From Actinomycetota bacterium (lineage in GTDB: Bacteria > Actinomycetota > Nitriliruptoria > Nitriliruptorales > Nitriliruptoraceae): DNA of 64,000 bases. Within the stretch, counting starts at the first letter, position 1. Each line of letters begins with the position of its first letter. This document shows, one piece after another, positions 34,508 to 45,018 of the stretch. Both the position numbers and the translations under genes were made by a program. The stretch is from contig JAHWKY010000015.1 of the NCBI GenBank assembly GCA_019347575.1, positions 46,089 through 110,088 of the forward strand, in the 5' to 3' direction. The notes beneath the pieces were generated by a model, which saw nothing but the letters and a program-made list of their open reading frames with translations, ran no database searches and was not told the origin of the DNA.

Positions 34508-36135
34508 ATCCGGAACACGCCGTAGCCGCCTCGCGTGCCACGGACCTCGTCGGTGTGGATCGCCGAGAGCGCCATCCCGAGCACATGTCGGGTGTCACGG
34601 GGATCGATGACGCCGTCGTCCCAGATCTGGCCCGAGGCGAACAGCGCGTTGGACTCGGACTCGATCTGCTCCTCCACCATCGTGCGCACGGCGGCGTCCT
34701 GCTCGTCGGAGAACTCCTCGCCCCGGTTCTCGGCGGCGGCGCGGGCCACGATGGACAGCACGCCCGCGAGCTGCTGCGGGCCCATGACCGCGATGTGGTG
34801 GTTGGGCCAGGTGAAGAGGAACCTCGGGTCGTACGCGCGCCCCGCCATGCCGTAGTTGCCGGCCCCGTAGCTGGCCCCCATCATCAGCGTGACGTGCGGC
34901 ACCTCGGAGTTGGTGACCGCGTTGATGAGCTTGGCGCCGTCCTTGATGATGCCGCCCTGCTCGTACTTGGTCCCGACCATGAACCCCGTGATGTTCTGGC
35001 AGAACAGGATGGGCACGTCGATCTGGTTGCACAGCTGGATGAACTGCGCTCCCTTCTCGGACTCCTCACTGAACAGCACGCCTTTGTTCGCCAGCACCCC
35101 GATCGGGAACCCGTGGATGCTCCCCCAGCCGGTCACGAGGTTGGTGCCGTAGCTGGGTTTGAACTCCTCGAAGCGGCTGCCGTCGAGGACCCGTGCGAGC
35201 ACCTCGCGTGCGTCGAACGGCTCGCGGAGGTCGACGCTGGCGATGCCGAGGAGCTCCTCGGGGTCATGGACCGGCGGGTCGGACGGCAGCGTCGGTCCGG
35301 GTCCGAGCTTGCGCCAGTTGAGGTGGCCCACGATCTGCCGCGCGATGCGGAGCGCGTCGAGCTCGTCCTCCGCCAGGTAGTCGCCGAGTCCGCTGATCTT
35401 GGCGTGCATCTCGGCGCCGCCGAGCTCCTCCTCGTCCGCGTCCTCGCCGGTCGCCATCTTCACGAGCGGCGGGCCGCCGAGGAAGACCTTCGATCGCTCC
35501 TTGATCAGCACAACGTAGTCGCTCATCCCAGGCACGTACGCCCCGCCCGCCGTGGACGATCCGAAGACAACGCTGATCGTGGGGATGCGCTCCTTCGACT
35601 TGCGGGTCAGGCCCCAGAAGCTGCGCCCGCCCGGCACGAAGATGTCCTTCTGGGTCCGCAGGTCGGCGCCCGCCGACTCCGTGAGGTTGATCGACGGGAG
35701 CCGGTTCTCGAACGCGATCTGACCGACGCGCAGGCCCTTCTGGACCGAGTAGGGGTTCATCGCCCCGCCCTTGACGGTCGGGTCGGCGCCCCCGACGAGG
35801 CATTCCACGCCGTTGATCACGCCGATGCCGGCGACGGTCGATCCGCCGACGTGGAAGTCGCTGCCCCAGCCGGCGAGGGGGCACAGCTCGAGCCACGGCG
35901 AACCGGGATCGAGCAGCAGACGGATGCGCTCCCGGATCATGAGCTTCCCGCGATCGCGATGGCGCTGGAGCTTCTCGGGACCCCCGCCCGCGCGCGACTC
36001 GGCGAGCGCTTCATCCACCTTGGCGATCAGCGCGAGGTTGCCCTCGCGGTTGCGCTGGAAGATCTCGGACGACGGGTCGACGCGGGTGCCGAGCACGTCG
36101 GTGGGAGGGCTGGCGAGGGCGGGACGCACAGGCAC
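34504..36135 (-). CDS. Acyl-CoA carboxylase beta subunit (carboxyltransferase)
   Basis: A 543-residue carboxyltransferase that moves CO2 from biotin to an acyl-CoA. Two crotonase-like halves are seen: GGADPTVKGGAMNPYSVQKGLR and SAGADLRTQ in the first, and FCQNITGFMVGTKYEQGGIIKDGAKL with MGASYGAGNYGMAGRAYDPRF in the second. The FMVG.KYE..GIIKDGAKL pattern is shared with methylcrotonyl-/geranyl-CoA carboxylase beta chains rather than AccD or PccB, suggesting branched or terpenoid acyl-CoA breakdown. It is the first gene of the two-gene operon, whose promoter overlaps the TetR palindrome. Confidence 0.92.
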   Translation of the reverse strand: MPVRPALASPPTDVLGTRVDPSSEIFQRNREGNLALIAKVDEALAESRAGGGPEKLQRHRDRGKLMIRERIRLLLDPGSPWLELCPLAGWGSDFHVGGSTVAGIGVINGVECLVGGADPTVKGGAMNPYSVQKGLRVGQIAFENRLPSINLTESAGADLRTQKDIFVPGGRSFWGLTRKSKERIPTISVVFGSSTAGGAYVPGMSDYVVLIKERSKVFLGGPPLVKMATGEDADEEELGGAEMHAKISGLGDYLAEDELDALRIARQIVGHLNWRKLGPGPTLPSDPPVHDPEELLGIASVDLREPFDAREVLARVLDGSRFEEFKPSYGTNLVTGWGSIHGFPIGVLANKGVLFSEESEKGAQFIQLCNQIDVPILFCQNITGFMVGTKYEQGGIIKDGAKLINAVTNSEVPHVTLMMGASYGAGNYGMAGRAYDPRFLFTWPNHHIAVMGPQQLAGVLSIVARAAAENRGEEFSDEQDAAVRTMVEEQIESESNALFASGQIWDDGVIDPRDTRHVLGMALSAIHTDEVRGTRGGYGVFRM

Positions 36136-36171
36136 ACCTGGTTGCCGGGGATGGAGCGAGCAGCGTAGACT

Positions 36172-36200
36172 CCTTCAGTTCTTTGCGCAAGAACTGAAGG
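36172..36200. promoter_or_regulatory. 29-bp palindromic operator between acc operon and tetR
   Basis: Arms CCTTCAGTTCTT and AAGAACTGAAGG are perfect 12-bp inverses around TGCGC. It lies 36 bp from the carboxylase start and 9 bp from the TetR start, covering both promoters. This is the expected autoregulatory site of the divergent TetR protein, which would also repress the carboxylase operon. Confidence 0.85.
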
Positions 36201-36209
36201 TTCCTTCAC

Positions 36210-36839
36210 ATGCCGACCGAGGTGGTGGCCCCGTCTCCCCCGGATCCGGGGACGAAGGCGCGGCGAACCTACGATGCGTTGCTCGATGCGATGGAGCGGC
36301 TGCTCGAGGGTGGCGGCTACCCCGCGGCCACGTCGACGGCGGTCGCCGCCGAAGCCGGCCTGTCGGTGGGCACCTTCTACGCCTACTTCTCCGACCGTGA
36401 CGAGGCGCTGGCTGCGCTCTTCGCGCGGCGACTCGACGCCCTCATCGACGCCGTCGACGCCGCCCTGACGACCGATGCGCTCCTCGACGACGGCCTCGAG
36501 CCGGTGCTCGAGCGCGTCCTCGATGTGGTCCTCGACGGTTACGGCCGCCACGCGAGCGCCTTCCGCGCGGCGCTGGTCCAGCTGCCCTCCTCCCCCCCGA
36601 TCGCGGCGGTCTACTGGGACCGCCACAGCCACAGTGCCGAGCTGATCGCGACCTTCCTCCGCCGCGCGCAGGCCGCCGGGGCGGTCCGCGACGGCGACGC
36701 CGACGTCCTGGCGCAGGCCCTCCTCGTGATCATGCAGGGCACCAACACCCCGGTCCTCCTCGCCCAGCCGCGGTCCCGCGGCACCCGCGCCATCCGCGCC
36801 GAGCTGCACCGGGCTCTCGCCGCCACGCTGCGACCCTGA
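36210..36839 (+). CDS. TetR-family transcriptional regulator
   Basis: A 209-residue repressor. The N-terminal helix-turn-helix reads TYDALLDAMERLLEGGGYPAATSTAVAAEAGLSVGTFYAYFSDRDEAL, followed by an all-helical ligand domain. It is divergent from the acyl-CoA carboxylase operon with a palindrome between, so it likely senses an acyl-CoA or related metabolite and controls that operon and itself. The ATG is only 9 bp from the operator edge, with a GAAGGTTCC stretch serving as the ribosome site, so repressor binding would also mask translation signals. Confidence 0.9.
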   Translation: MPTEVVAPSPPDPGTKARRTYDALLDAMERLLEGGGYPAATSTAVAAEAGLSVGTFYAYFSDRDEALAALFARRLDALIDAVDAALTTDALLDDGLEPVLERVLDVVLDGYGRHASAFRAALVQLPSSPPIAAVYWDRHSHSAELIATFLRRAQAAGAVRDGDADVLAQALLVIMQGTNTPVLLAQPRSRGTRAIRAELHRALAATLRP

Positions 36840-36890
36840 CGTCCGATCGCTGCAGTTGCTCCGTCGGACACCTCCGCGCGGGTACTCCGG

Positions 36891-38639
36891 CTACCGGCGG
36901 CGCCAGGCGACCAGGGCCGCCAAGATCGGCGCGAGCGCGAGCGCGCCGGTGGCTCCCGTCGTCGGCGTGGTGGCGCCGCCGGTGTTCCCGGGACCACCGG
37001 GAGGTTGGGAGCCACCAGGCGCCCCGTCACGCGGGTCGCTCGCACTCGCCCCCACCAGGAACACGGGGTTGGCGATCGTGCTGCGGCTCTCGTGATCGAG
37101 AGTCTCCACGCGCCACCAGGTCCCCAGCGGCCCCTCGTCGTCGGTGCGGTCGGCCCGCCAGGTGTGGGTGAACACGTCGCCGCTGACCGGCACCGTCTCG
37201 ACGACGTCGCCGTTGCGGATGACACGTAGCGACTGCCCGTCGCCGCCGGTGACCGTGACGGTCACGTCGGCCTCGTCCGCGGCGAGGATCCCGCCGAAGG
37301 TGGCGCGCTGACCACCATCGGTGCTGGCGTCGAGCTCGAGTGCGGGGCTGTCGGCCACACCGCGGACCCGCACGTAGGCGCGCCCCGCCCGGACCGCCCG
37401 CGCGATCGCGTCGACCGAGAGCTCGTCGGCGAACACCGCGGTCGCGGGGACGCCGTGCGGGGCGTAGGTCGTGGCCCCGATGGGATCGGTCGGTCCGTCG
37501 CCGGAGAGCTTGTCGTCCGACCCCCCGACGGCCGTGATCCGGTACCCCTGGTTCAGCAGGTCCTCCCACAGCTCGATGGCCTCTGCCATGAACGGGTTCT
37601 CGAACGCGGGCGCGTCGGGGTCCCCGCCAGGGTGGACAGTTCCGGGTCCGGTCTGCACCTCGATGGTGTGGACCTGGCGGAGGTCGATCTCGTCCGACAG
37701 CTCCCACTCGCACCCGCGGCAGAAGCTTCGGAACGCCGGACCCTCGAAGGTCGTGGGGTGGGCGATCTGGAACAGCGCCCCGCGGGCCACCACCTCGCGC
37801 TGGATGGCGCCGATCGTGATGTCCTCGAAGCCGTGGCGGTACTCGTAGTAGCCGGGCGTCGGTCCGAGCGAGATGGCGTGCCCGAAGTAGGTGATGATCT
37901 CACGTGACGGCCAGAACAGCACGTCGGGATTGGCGCGCTGGACCGCCCCGAGCTGCTCCCAGTGCACCCCGGTGACGTACTCGGTCAGGGGGAAGAAGTC
38001 GAGCCCCTGCGACCGGGCGAAGTGGGCGAAGGCCTGGTAGTCGGGCGCGTTGGGGTTGGAGTGGAAGCCGTGCATGTGGAAGTCGCCGTGGTACCAGCCG
38101 GGTGACGGGTCGGCGACGTGGTCCGGGTCGACGGGGTCCGGCTCGGGGGGCGGTCCCACCTCCGGGTCGAGGCAGCGGATGTGCACCTCCCAGCTCGCAC
38201 CCGAGGGACCGACGGCCGCGAACCCCAGCTCGGCCCACCACACCCCCGGCTCAACCGTGCCCGGGAAGTAGGTGCGCTCCGCGTCGTCGGACTGGACGAA
38301 CACGCTGCGGTGGCGGCTGCCGGACCAGCCGCGGAAGCCCGCCTGCTCGCGGTACCCGTCCTGATCCCACAGCCCGAGATCGAGCACGGTCTGCGTCAGC
38401 GGAGTCGAGGGCGCCGGGACGCGGTCGGCCCAGTCGTAGTCGACCTCCACCCGCGTGGTCCCCGCTGCCACCTCGAAGGGGAACACGCCGTAGGTGCGCG
38501 CGTCCTCCGTCTCCACCTCGCCAGTCAGCACCACCGGATCACCGTCCGGGACGCAGCGGGGCGCGTCCTGAGCCGCGGCCAGCCCCGGCAGGAGGGCGAG
38601 CGCCGTCGCGAGCACCGCGGCGACCAGGAACCGAGGCAC
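36891..38639 (-). CDS. Secreted CehA/McbA-type PHP metallohydrolase
   Basis: A 582-residue exported protein (signal peptide to about residue 23). An N-terminal beta-sandwich region is followed by a PHP-type metallohydrolase domain with the metal-binding GWYHGDFHMHGFHSN near residue 184, QGLDFFPLTEYVT, IAHPTT and VGGSDDKL. CehA/McbA relatives hydrolyse carbaryl and other esters or phosphoesters; the substrate is unknown here. The C-terminus, PTTGATGALALAPILAALVAWRRR in pattern, looks like a degenerate sortase signal or tail anchor. The shared 19-nt palindrome sits about 75 bp before the start. Confidence 0.8.
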   Translation of the reverse strand: MPRFLVAAVLATALALLPGLAAAQDAPRCVPDGDPVVLTGEVETEDARTYGVFPFEVAAGTTRVEVDYDWADRVPAPSTPLTQTVLDLGLWDQDGYREQAGFRGWSGSRHRSVFVQSDDAERTYFPGTVEPGVWWAELGFAAVGPSGASWEVHIRCLDPEVGPPPEPDPVDPDHVADPSPGWYHGDFHMHGFHSNPNAPDYQAFAHFARSQGLDFFPLTEYVTGVHWEQLGAVQRANPDVLFWPSREIITYFGHAISLGPTPGYYEYRHGFEDITIGAIQREVVARGALFQIAHPTTFEGPAFRSFCRGCEWELSDEIDLRQVHTIEVQTGPGTVHPGGDPDAPAFENPFMAEAIELWEDLLNQGYRITAVGGSDDKLSGDGPTDPIGATTYAPHGVPATAVFADELSVDAIARAVRAGRAYVRVRGVADSPALELDASTDGGQRATFGGILAADEADVTVTVTGGDGQSLRVIRNGDVVETVPVSGDVFTHTWRADRTDDEGPLGTWWRVETLDHESRSTIANPVFLVGASASDPRDGAPGGSQPPGGPGNTGGATTPTTGATGALALAPILAALVAWRRR

Positions 38640-38713
38640 CGTCCCATCCCCTCTGTTGCCCGTGGTGACCGTAGCTGGGCGTGGAGGCCGTCGGCGTTCG
38701 TGTGCATGCTGGC

Positions 38714-38732
38714 TCGGTCATGACCGAGCGCA
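38714..38732 (-). promoter_or_regulatory. Shared 19-nt palindromic element, copy 2
   Basis: Identical on the minus strand (TGCGCTCGGTCATGACCGA) to the element at 7600-7618. Here the palindrome extends to 18 bp, GCTCGGTCATGACCGAGC. It lies in the roughly 130-bp gap upstream of the PHP metallohydrolase start and downstream of the LmeA-like gene, a plausible operator position. Confidence 0.45.
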
Positions 38733-38772
38733 ACTACACACCGCGGTCGGCGCCCACGTCCCTCAGCGTCCG

Positions 38773-39393
38773 TCATCGTCCGCTGAGGAGGCGTGGGGGG
38801 CGGTCAACGGTGCAGGCGACGATGACGCGGTCCTGCTCGAGCGTCAGGGTGGGGGCGCACGGGAGGAGGTCGGCGGGCAGGGTCACGCGGAGGTCGGCGA
38901 CGCCCGCCACGTTCAGTGTCAGCGTGCTGTCCTGGATGGTCGGCACGACCTCGACGCCGCCAGCGGGTGTGCTGACCAGGACGTGGTCGGGGGTGACTCC
39001 GACCGCAACGCCCCCGAGGGCCCGGCCCAATGCTGAGGCGCTGATCGTGACGGTGATGACACCACTGTCGATGTCCCGGACCCGGACGTCGCCACCGAAC
39101 ATCGCCATACGGTCGAACTCGATCCCGCGCAGTTCGAAGCGGACCTCGCTGAACGAGAGGCTCTGACCCGCGACCTCGTCGAGGGTGACGGACAGGCTGG
39201 GGACCTTCCCGGTTGCCAGCAGGCGAGCGACGACCGGGAAGGTGCCGATGTCGGCCGACGCCGCCGTGATCACCCGGCTGCGTGCACCCACCTCCTCCTC
39301 GATGCGCCCTTCGGCGTAAGGCGGAGCGGCGACCTCGGCGACGAGCCACACGACCACGGCGAGCAGGAACATGATGGAGAGGAGCTTCCTCAC
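38773..39393 (-). CDS. LmeA-like (DUF2993) lipid-binding protein
   Basis: A 206-residue protein with an N-terminal membrane anchor or signal (VRKLLSIMFLLAVVVWLVAEVAA) and a single domain of the DUF2993 type: APPYAEGRIEEEV, a long beta-rich body and the pattern LPADLLPCAPTLTLEQDRVIVACTV at the end. LmeA-like proteins of mycobacteria bind phospholipids and help mannan elongation in the periplasm. That role is by analogy only. The GTG start overlaps the RmlC stop by 4 bp, suggesting a shared transcript related to envelope sugars. Confidence 0.7.
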   Translation of the reverse strand: MRKLLSIMFLLAVVVWLVAEVAAPPYAEGRIEEEVGARSRVITAASADIGTFPVVARLLATGKVPSLSVTLDEVAGQSLSFSEVRFELRGIEFDRMAMFGGDVRVRDIDSGVITVTISASALGRALGGVAVGVTPDHVLVSTPAGGVEVVPTIQDSTLTLNVAGVADLRVTLPADLLPCAPTLTLEQDRVIVACTVDRPPRLLSGR

Positions 39394-39944
39394 GCCCGGG
39401 CGTCCCTGGTGAGGTCGGTCAGGGTCGGGTTCGACCGGTCGGCATCGCTGAGGATGGGGTGGCCGACCGGCCACTCGACCGCGAGCGTGGGATCATCCCA
39501 GGCGACGGCGCGCTTGTCGACGTCGGGGCGCCAGTAGTCGGTGACGTCGTAGAGGTATTCGCACGGTCCGTCGCCGATGACGCAGTAGCTGTTGGCGAGG
39601 CCCTGGCTGATGAACAGCTTGATCCGCTCTCCCTCGGGTGGGTCACCGAGCACGAAGGTGGCGGCCTGCCCGTACGTGGCGCTGTCCTCGCGGATGTCGG
39701 CGATGGCGCAGAACGCGGTGCCTCGGGCCACGTACACGAGCTTGTCCCAGGGTTCGGCGTGGAAGCCCCGCAGGACACCCGGCTGGGAGCGGGCGTGGTT
39801 GCCCTGCACGAACCGCAGCTCGCGTCCGAGCGCTTCCTGCAGTTCGTCGAGTTGGTGCGTCTGGCGGAAGAAGCCGCGCTCGTCACCGTGGCTGTCCCAG
39901 CGGACGACGAACAGGCCCTCGATCGCGGTCGTCTCGACGGGCAA
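39390..39944 (-). CDS. rfbC: dTDP-4-dehydrorhamnose 3,5-epimerase
   Basis: A 184-residue cupin-fold epimerase of dTDP-L-rhamnose synthesis. Hallmarks are the catalytic His in GVLRGFHAEPWDKLVYVARGTAFCAIADIRE near residue 60, FISQGLANSYCV and the Tyr in YLYDVTDYWRPD. The usual RmlC motif G.LRGLH is GVLRGFH here. The start appears to be a TTG. The other rml genes are not in the window, so it may supply a related 3-, 5- or 3,5-epimerisation. A decayed copy of its last 20-odd codons lies 1.9 kb away, behind the CWB2 gene. Confidence 0.9.
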   Translation of the reverse strand: MPVETTAIEGLFVVRWDSHGDERGFFRQTHQLDELQEALGRELRFVQGNHARSQPGVLRGFHAEPWDKLVYVARGTAFCAIADIREDSATYGQAATFVLGDPPEGERIKLFISQGLANSYCVIGDGPCEYLYDVTDYWRPDVDKRAVAWDDPTLAVEWPVGHPILSDADRSNPTLTDLTRDARA

Positions 39945-40202
39945 GTACCGGCTCCAGGGCGGGGGAGACCGAACCTAGCGACCAGTTCCGCCACGAACCG
40001 ATCCATCACCACCGAGGGGGCACGTCGCACCCCATCCTTGATGCGGCCAGGCCGGTGGGCTACGTGTAGCGCATCCGGGAGTGGGGCAGACGGGACGCGC
40101 GGGTGGGATGGGGGAACGTCCCGCATCCAGCGAGCACCCCGACGCGGCGTTCCGCACTCACCTCACGGGCACCTTCAACCATCTGCAACGAGAGGAACGC
40201 AC

Positions 40203-41279
40203 GTGCGTACATCCGCAACCGCGCGACGCTGGGAACGGGGGATCCTGGCGCTCGTCCTGGCCACAGCGGTCGCCCTGACCGCGGTCGCCCACACCGATGC
40301 CGAAGCCATCGACGGCCCTGTCGACGTGGTCTACATCGCTACCGGCAACAACTTCGCCGACGCGCTCGTCGCGTCCGTCGTCGCCGCCATGAACGGGGCG
40401 CCGCTGCTGACCGTCAAGAGCCCCGGCGTGTTCGGCGACGAGATCCCACAGGTGACCAAGGACAAACTCACCGAACTCAAGCCCGCCAGGATCGTCGTGC
40501 TCGGCGGTCCCGCGGCCGTGTCCGACAAGGTCTTCAACGAGCTGAAGGTCTACTCGCCCGACGTCACCCGCGTCGAGGGCGAGGACCGCTTCGAGACCGC
40601 CGCGCTCATCGCCGACCTCGTCCCCGAGGCGGTCAAGCGGGCGTTCTTCGCGGACAAGGCCGGGGATGCGGACACCCTCGACGGCAAGGACTCCACCGCG
40701 TTCGCGCTCAGCGACAAGGCGTGTCCTAGCGGTCAGGTCGCCAAGGGCACCAACGAGGCCGGCAACCCCATCTGCACCCCCGACAACACCAACGGCGGCG
40801 ACGCCGACACCCTCGACGGCCTCGACTCCACAGCGTTCGCTCCAACAGGCCACGCGCACCTCGATCTGTTCGAGATCGCACACAGCACGAACGGCGTGGT
40901 GATAACCGGTACGGCGTTCACGGACGTCGGCACGATGTCGGTCGAGGTCACGGTCCCAGCCGGGCACCAGGCCATCCTGGTGGCGCGCTACACCGCTGAA
41001 TCCGAATGTAGGGGCGCGGCCGAGACGTGGTGTTCGGTCCGTATCGTCGTCGATGGAACCGAGGCCCACCCTCAAGAGGGCGCGCTCGCCGCGTTCGACA
41101 GCGCGGCTGAGGACGCGACCGCCGAAGATGACTTCGAGTCCCACGCGATCGACCGATCCTCGGATCTGCTAGGTCCTGGCACGTACACGGTCACCGTCCA
41201 GGCCCGCACTTTCAGCAACACGGATACTCTTTGGCTCGACGACCACCACCTCACCGTCGAGGCCAAACTCGTCAGCTAG
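40203..41279 (+). CDS. Secreted protein with cell-wall-binding (CWB2-like) domain
   Basis: A 358-residue exported protein (signal peptide to about residue 32, ADAEA). An N-terminal CWB2-like module reads VVYIATGNNFADALVASVVAA, PLLTVKSPG, LTELKPARIVVLGGPAAVSDKV and VTRVEGEDRFETAALIA; these Leu/Gly-rich repeats bind wall polymers. A middle part has two copies of GDADTLDG.DSTAFA. The C-terminal domain of about 140 residues is beta-rich (EVTVPAGHQAILVARYTAES). The GTG has an AGAGGA site. Its stop codon overlaps an RmlC tail remnant on the other strand, hinting at rearrangement. Confidence 0.85.
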   Translation: MRTSATARRWERGILALVLATAVALTAVAHTDAEAIDGPVDVVYIATGNNFADALVASVVAAMNGAPLLTVKSPGVFGDEIPQVTKDKLTELKPARIVVLGGPAAVSDKVFNELKVYSPDVTRVEGEDRFETAALIADLVPEAVKRAFFADKAGDADTLDGKDSTAFALSDKACPSGQVAKGTNEAGNPICTPDNTNGGDADTLDGLDSTAFAPTGHAHLDLFEIAHSTNGVVITGTAFTDVGTMSVEVTVPAGHQAILVARYTAESECRGAAETWCSVRIVVDGTEAHPQEGALAAFDSAAEDATAEDDFESHAIDRSSDLLGPGTYTVTVQARTFSNTDTLWLDDHHLTVEAKLVS

Positions 41280-41363
41280 CGGCCAGCACCGGGGCCCATC
41301 CTCCCGCCCGTCGGGTTGGACCGGTCGGCGTCGCTGAAGATGGCGGCGTCGACCGGCCATCGA
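41276..41363 (-). pseudogene. Remnant of an rfbC (RmlC) 3' end
   Basis: On the minus strand this reads WPVDAAIFSDADRSNP followed by a divergent tail to a stop at 41276, matching WPVGHPILSDADRSNP at the end of the intact epimerase (39390-39944). DNA identity over about 53 bp is roughly 85%. No upstream RmlC sequence precedes it, so it is a fragment left by duplication or insertion, not a gene. Confidence 0.75.
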
Positions 41364-41374
41364 CACGGATGTAC

Positions 41375-42118
41375 CTAGGCACCGCCCCGGCTCGTGCGGA
41401 TGCGCTCGGCGACGCGGCGTTCCTCGGCGTCGACGGCGAAAGCGCCGGGGACGTAGCGGTACAGCTCGGCGGGGCGCCCCGGGCCCTCCTGGCGCCTGTC
41501 GCCGGTGGGCTCGATCACGCCGGCGTCGCGCAGGTCGCGGCGGAAGTTGCGCACGTCGAGCTCGTGCCCGAGGGCCGCCTCGTAGACGCCCTGCAGCTCC
41601 GGCAGGGTGAACTCCTCTGCGAGCAGCTCGAACGCCACCGGGGCGTAGCGGGTCTTGGCGCGGAGCCGCTCCACGGCGACCGCGACGATCCGTTCGTGAT
41701 CGAAGCCCAGTCGGGCGGGCAGCGCAGCCACGGGCCACCAGCGCAGATCAGCCGACCCGTCGCGATCAACCACCTCGGGCTGTGCGAGCCCGAGGTACGC
41801 GACCGACACGACGCGGCCGCGCGGGTCGCGCCCCGGCGCGTCGCCGCGCTGCGGCTGATCGAACGTCGCGAGCTGCTCGAGCCAGACGTCGACGACCGCC
41901 GTCTTGGCGGCCAGGGCCCGCCGCGCCGTCTCATCGAGTGTCTCGTCGGGTGTGCTGAACGACCCTGGCAGCGCCCAGTCGTCCTCGAACGGCTCGTAGG
42001 GGCGCCGCAGGAGCAGCACGTGCAGCTGGTCGTCGACGACGGCGCACAGTGCCACGTCCACCGCCACGTAGAGCGGTTCGGGCGGCCAGGCCGGTTCGAC
42101 GGAGGTCACGGCGCACAT
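41375..42118 (-). CDS. NrtR-like regulator (degenerate Nudix plus winged helix)
   Basis: A 247-residue protein. The N-terminal Nudix fold (YVAVDVALCAVVDDQLHVLLLRRPYEPFEDDWALPGSF) has a broken Nudix box: ETARRALAAKTAV where a hydrolase needs REhxEE, so it should bind but not hydrolyse its ligand. The C-terminus is a winged helix (FTLPELQGVYEAALGHELDVRNFRRDLRDAGVIEP). NrtR proteins sense ADP-ribose and control NAD genes, or sugars in other clades. No NAD gene is adjacent, so the regulon is unknown. The start is the ATG giving MCAVTSV. Confidence 0.82.
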   Translation of the reverse strand: MCAVTSVEPAWPPEPLYVAVDVALCAVVDDQLHVLLLRRPYEPFEDDWALPGSFSTPDETLDETARRALAAKTAVVDVWLEQLATFDQPQRGDAPGRDPRGRVVSVAYLGLAQPEVVDRDGSADLRWWPVAALPARLGFDHERIVAVAVERLRAKTRYAPVAFELLAEEFTLPELQGVYEAALGHELDVRNFRRDLRDAGVIEPTGDRRQEGPGRPAELYRYVPGAFAVDAEERRVAERIRTSRGGA

Positions 42119-42137
42119 CCTCGCACGCCGTGCGAGA

Positions 42138-44985
<2,848 letters not shown>

Positions 44986-45018
44986 CCGTGACGCCCGCCC
45001 GACCCCTCCGGAGGCACC

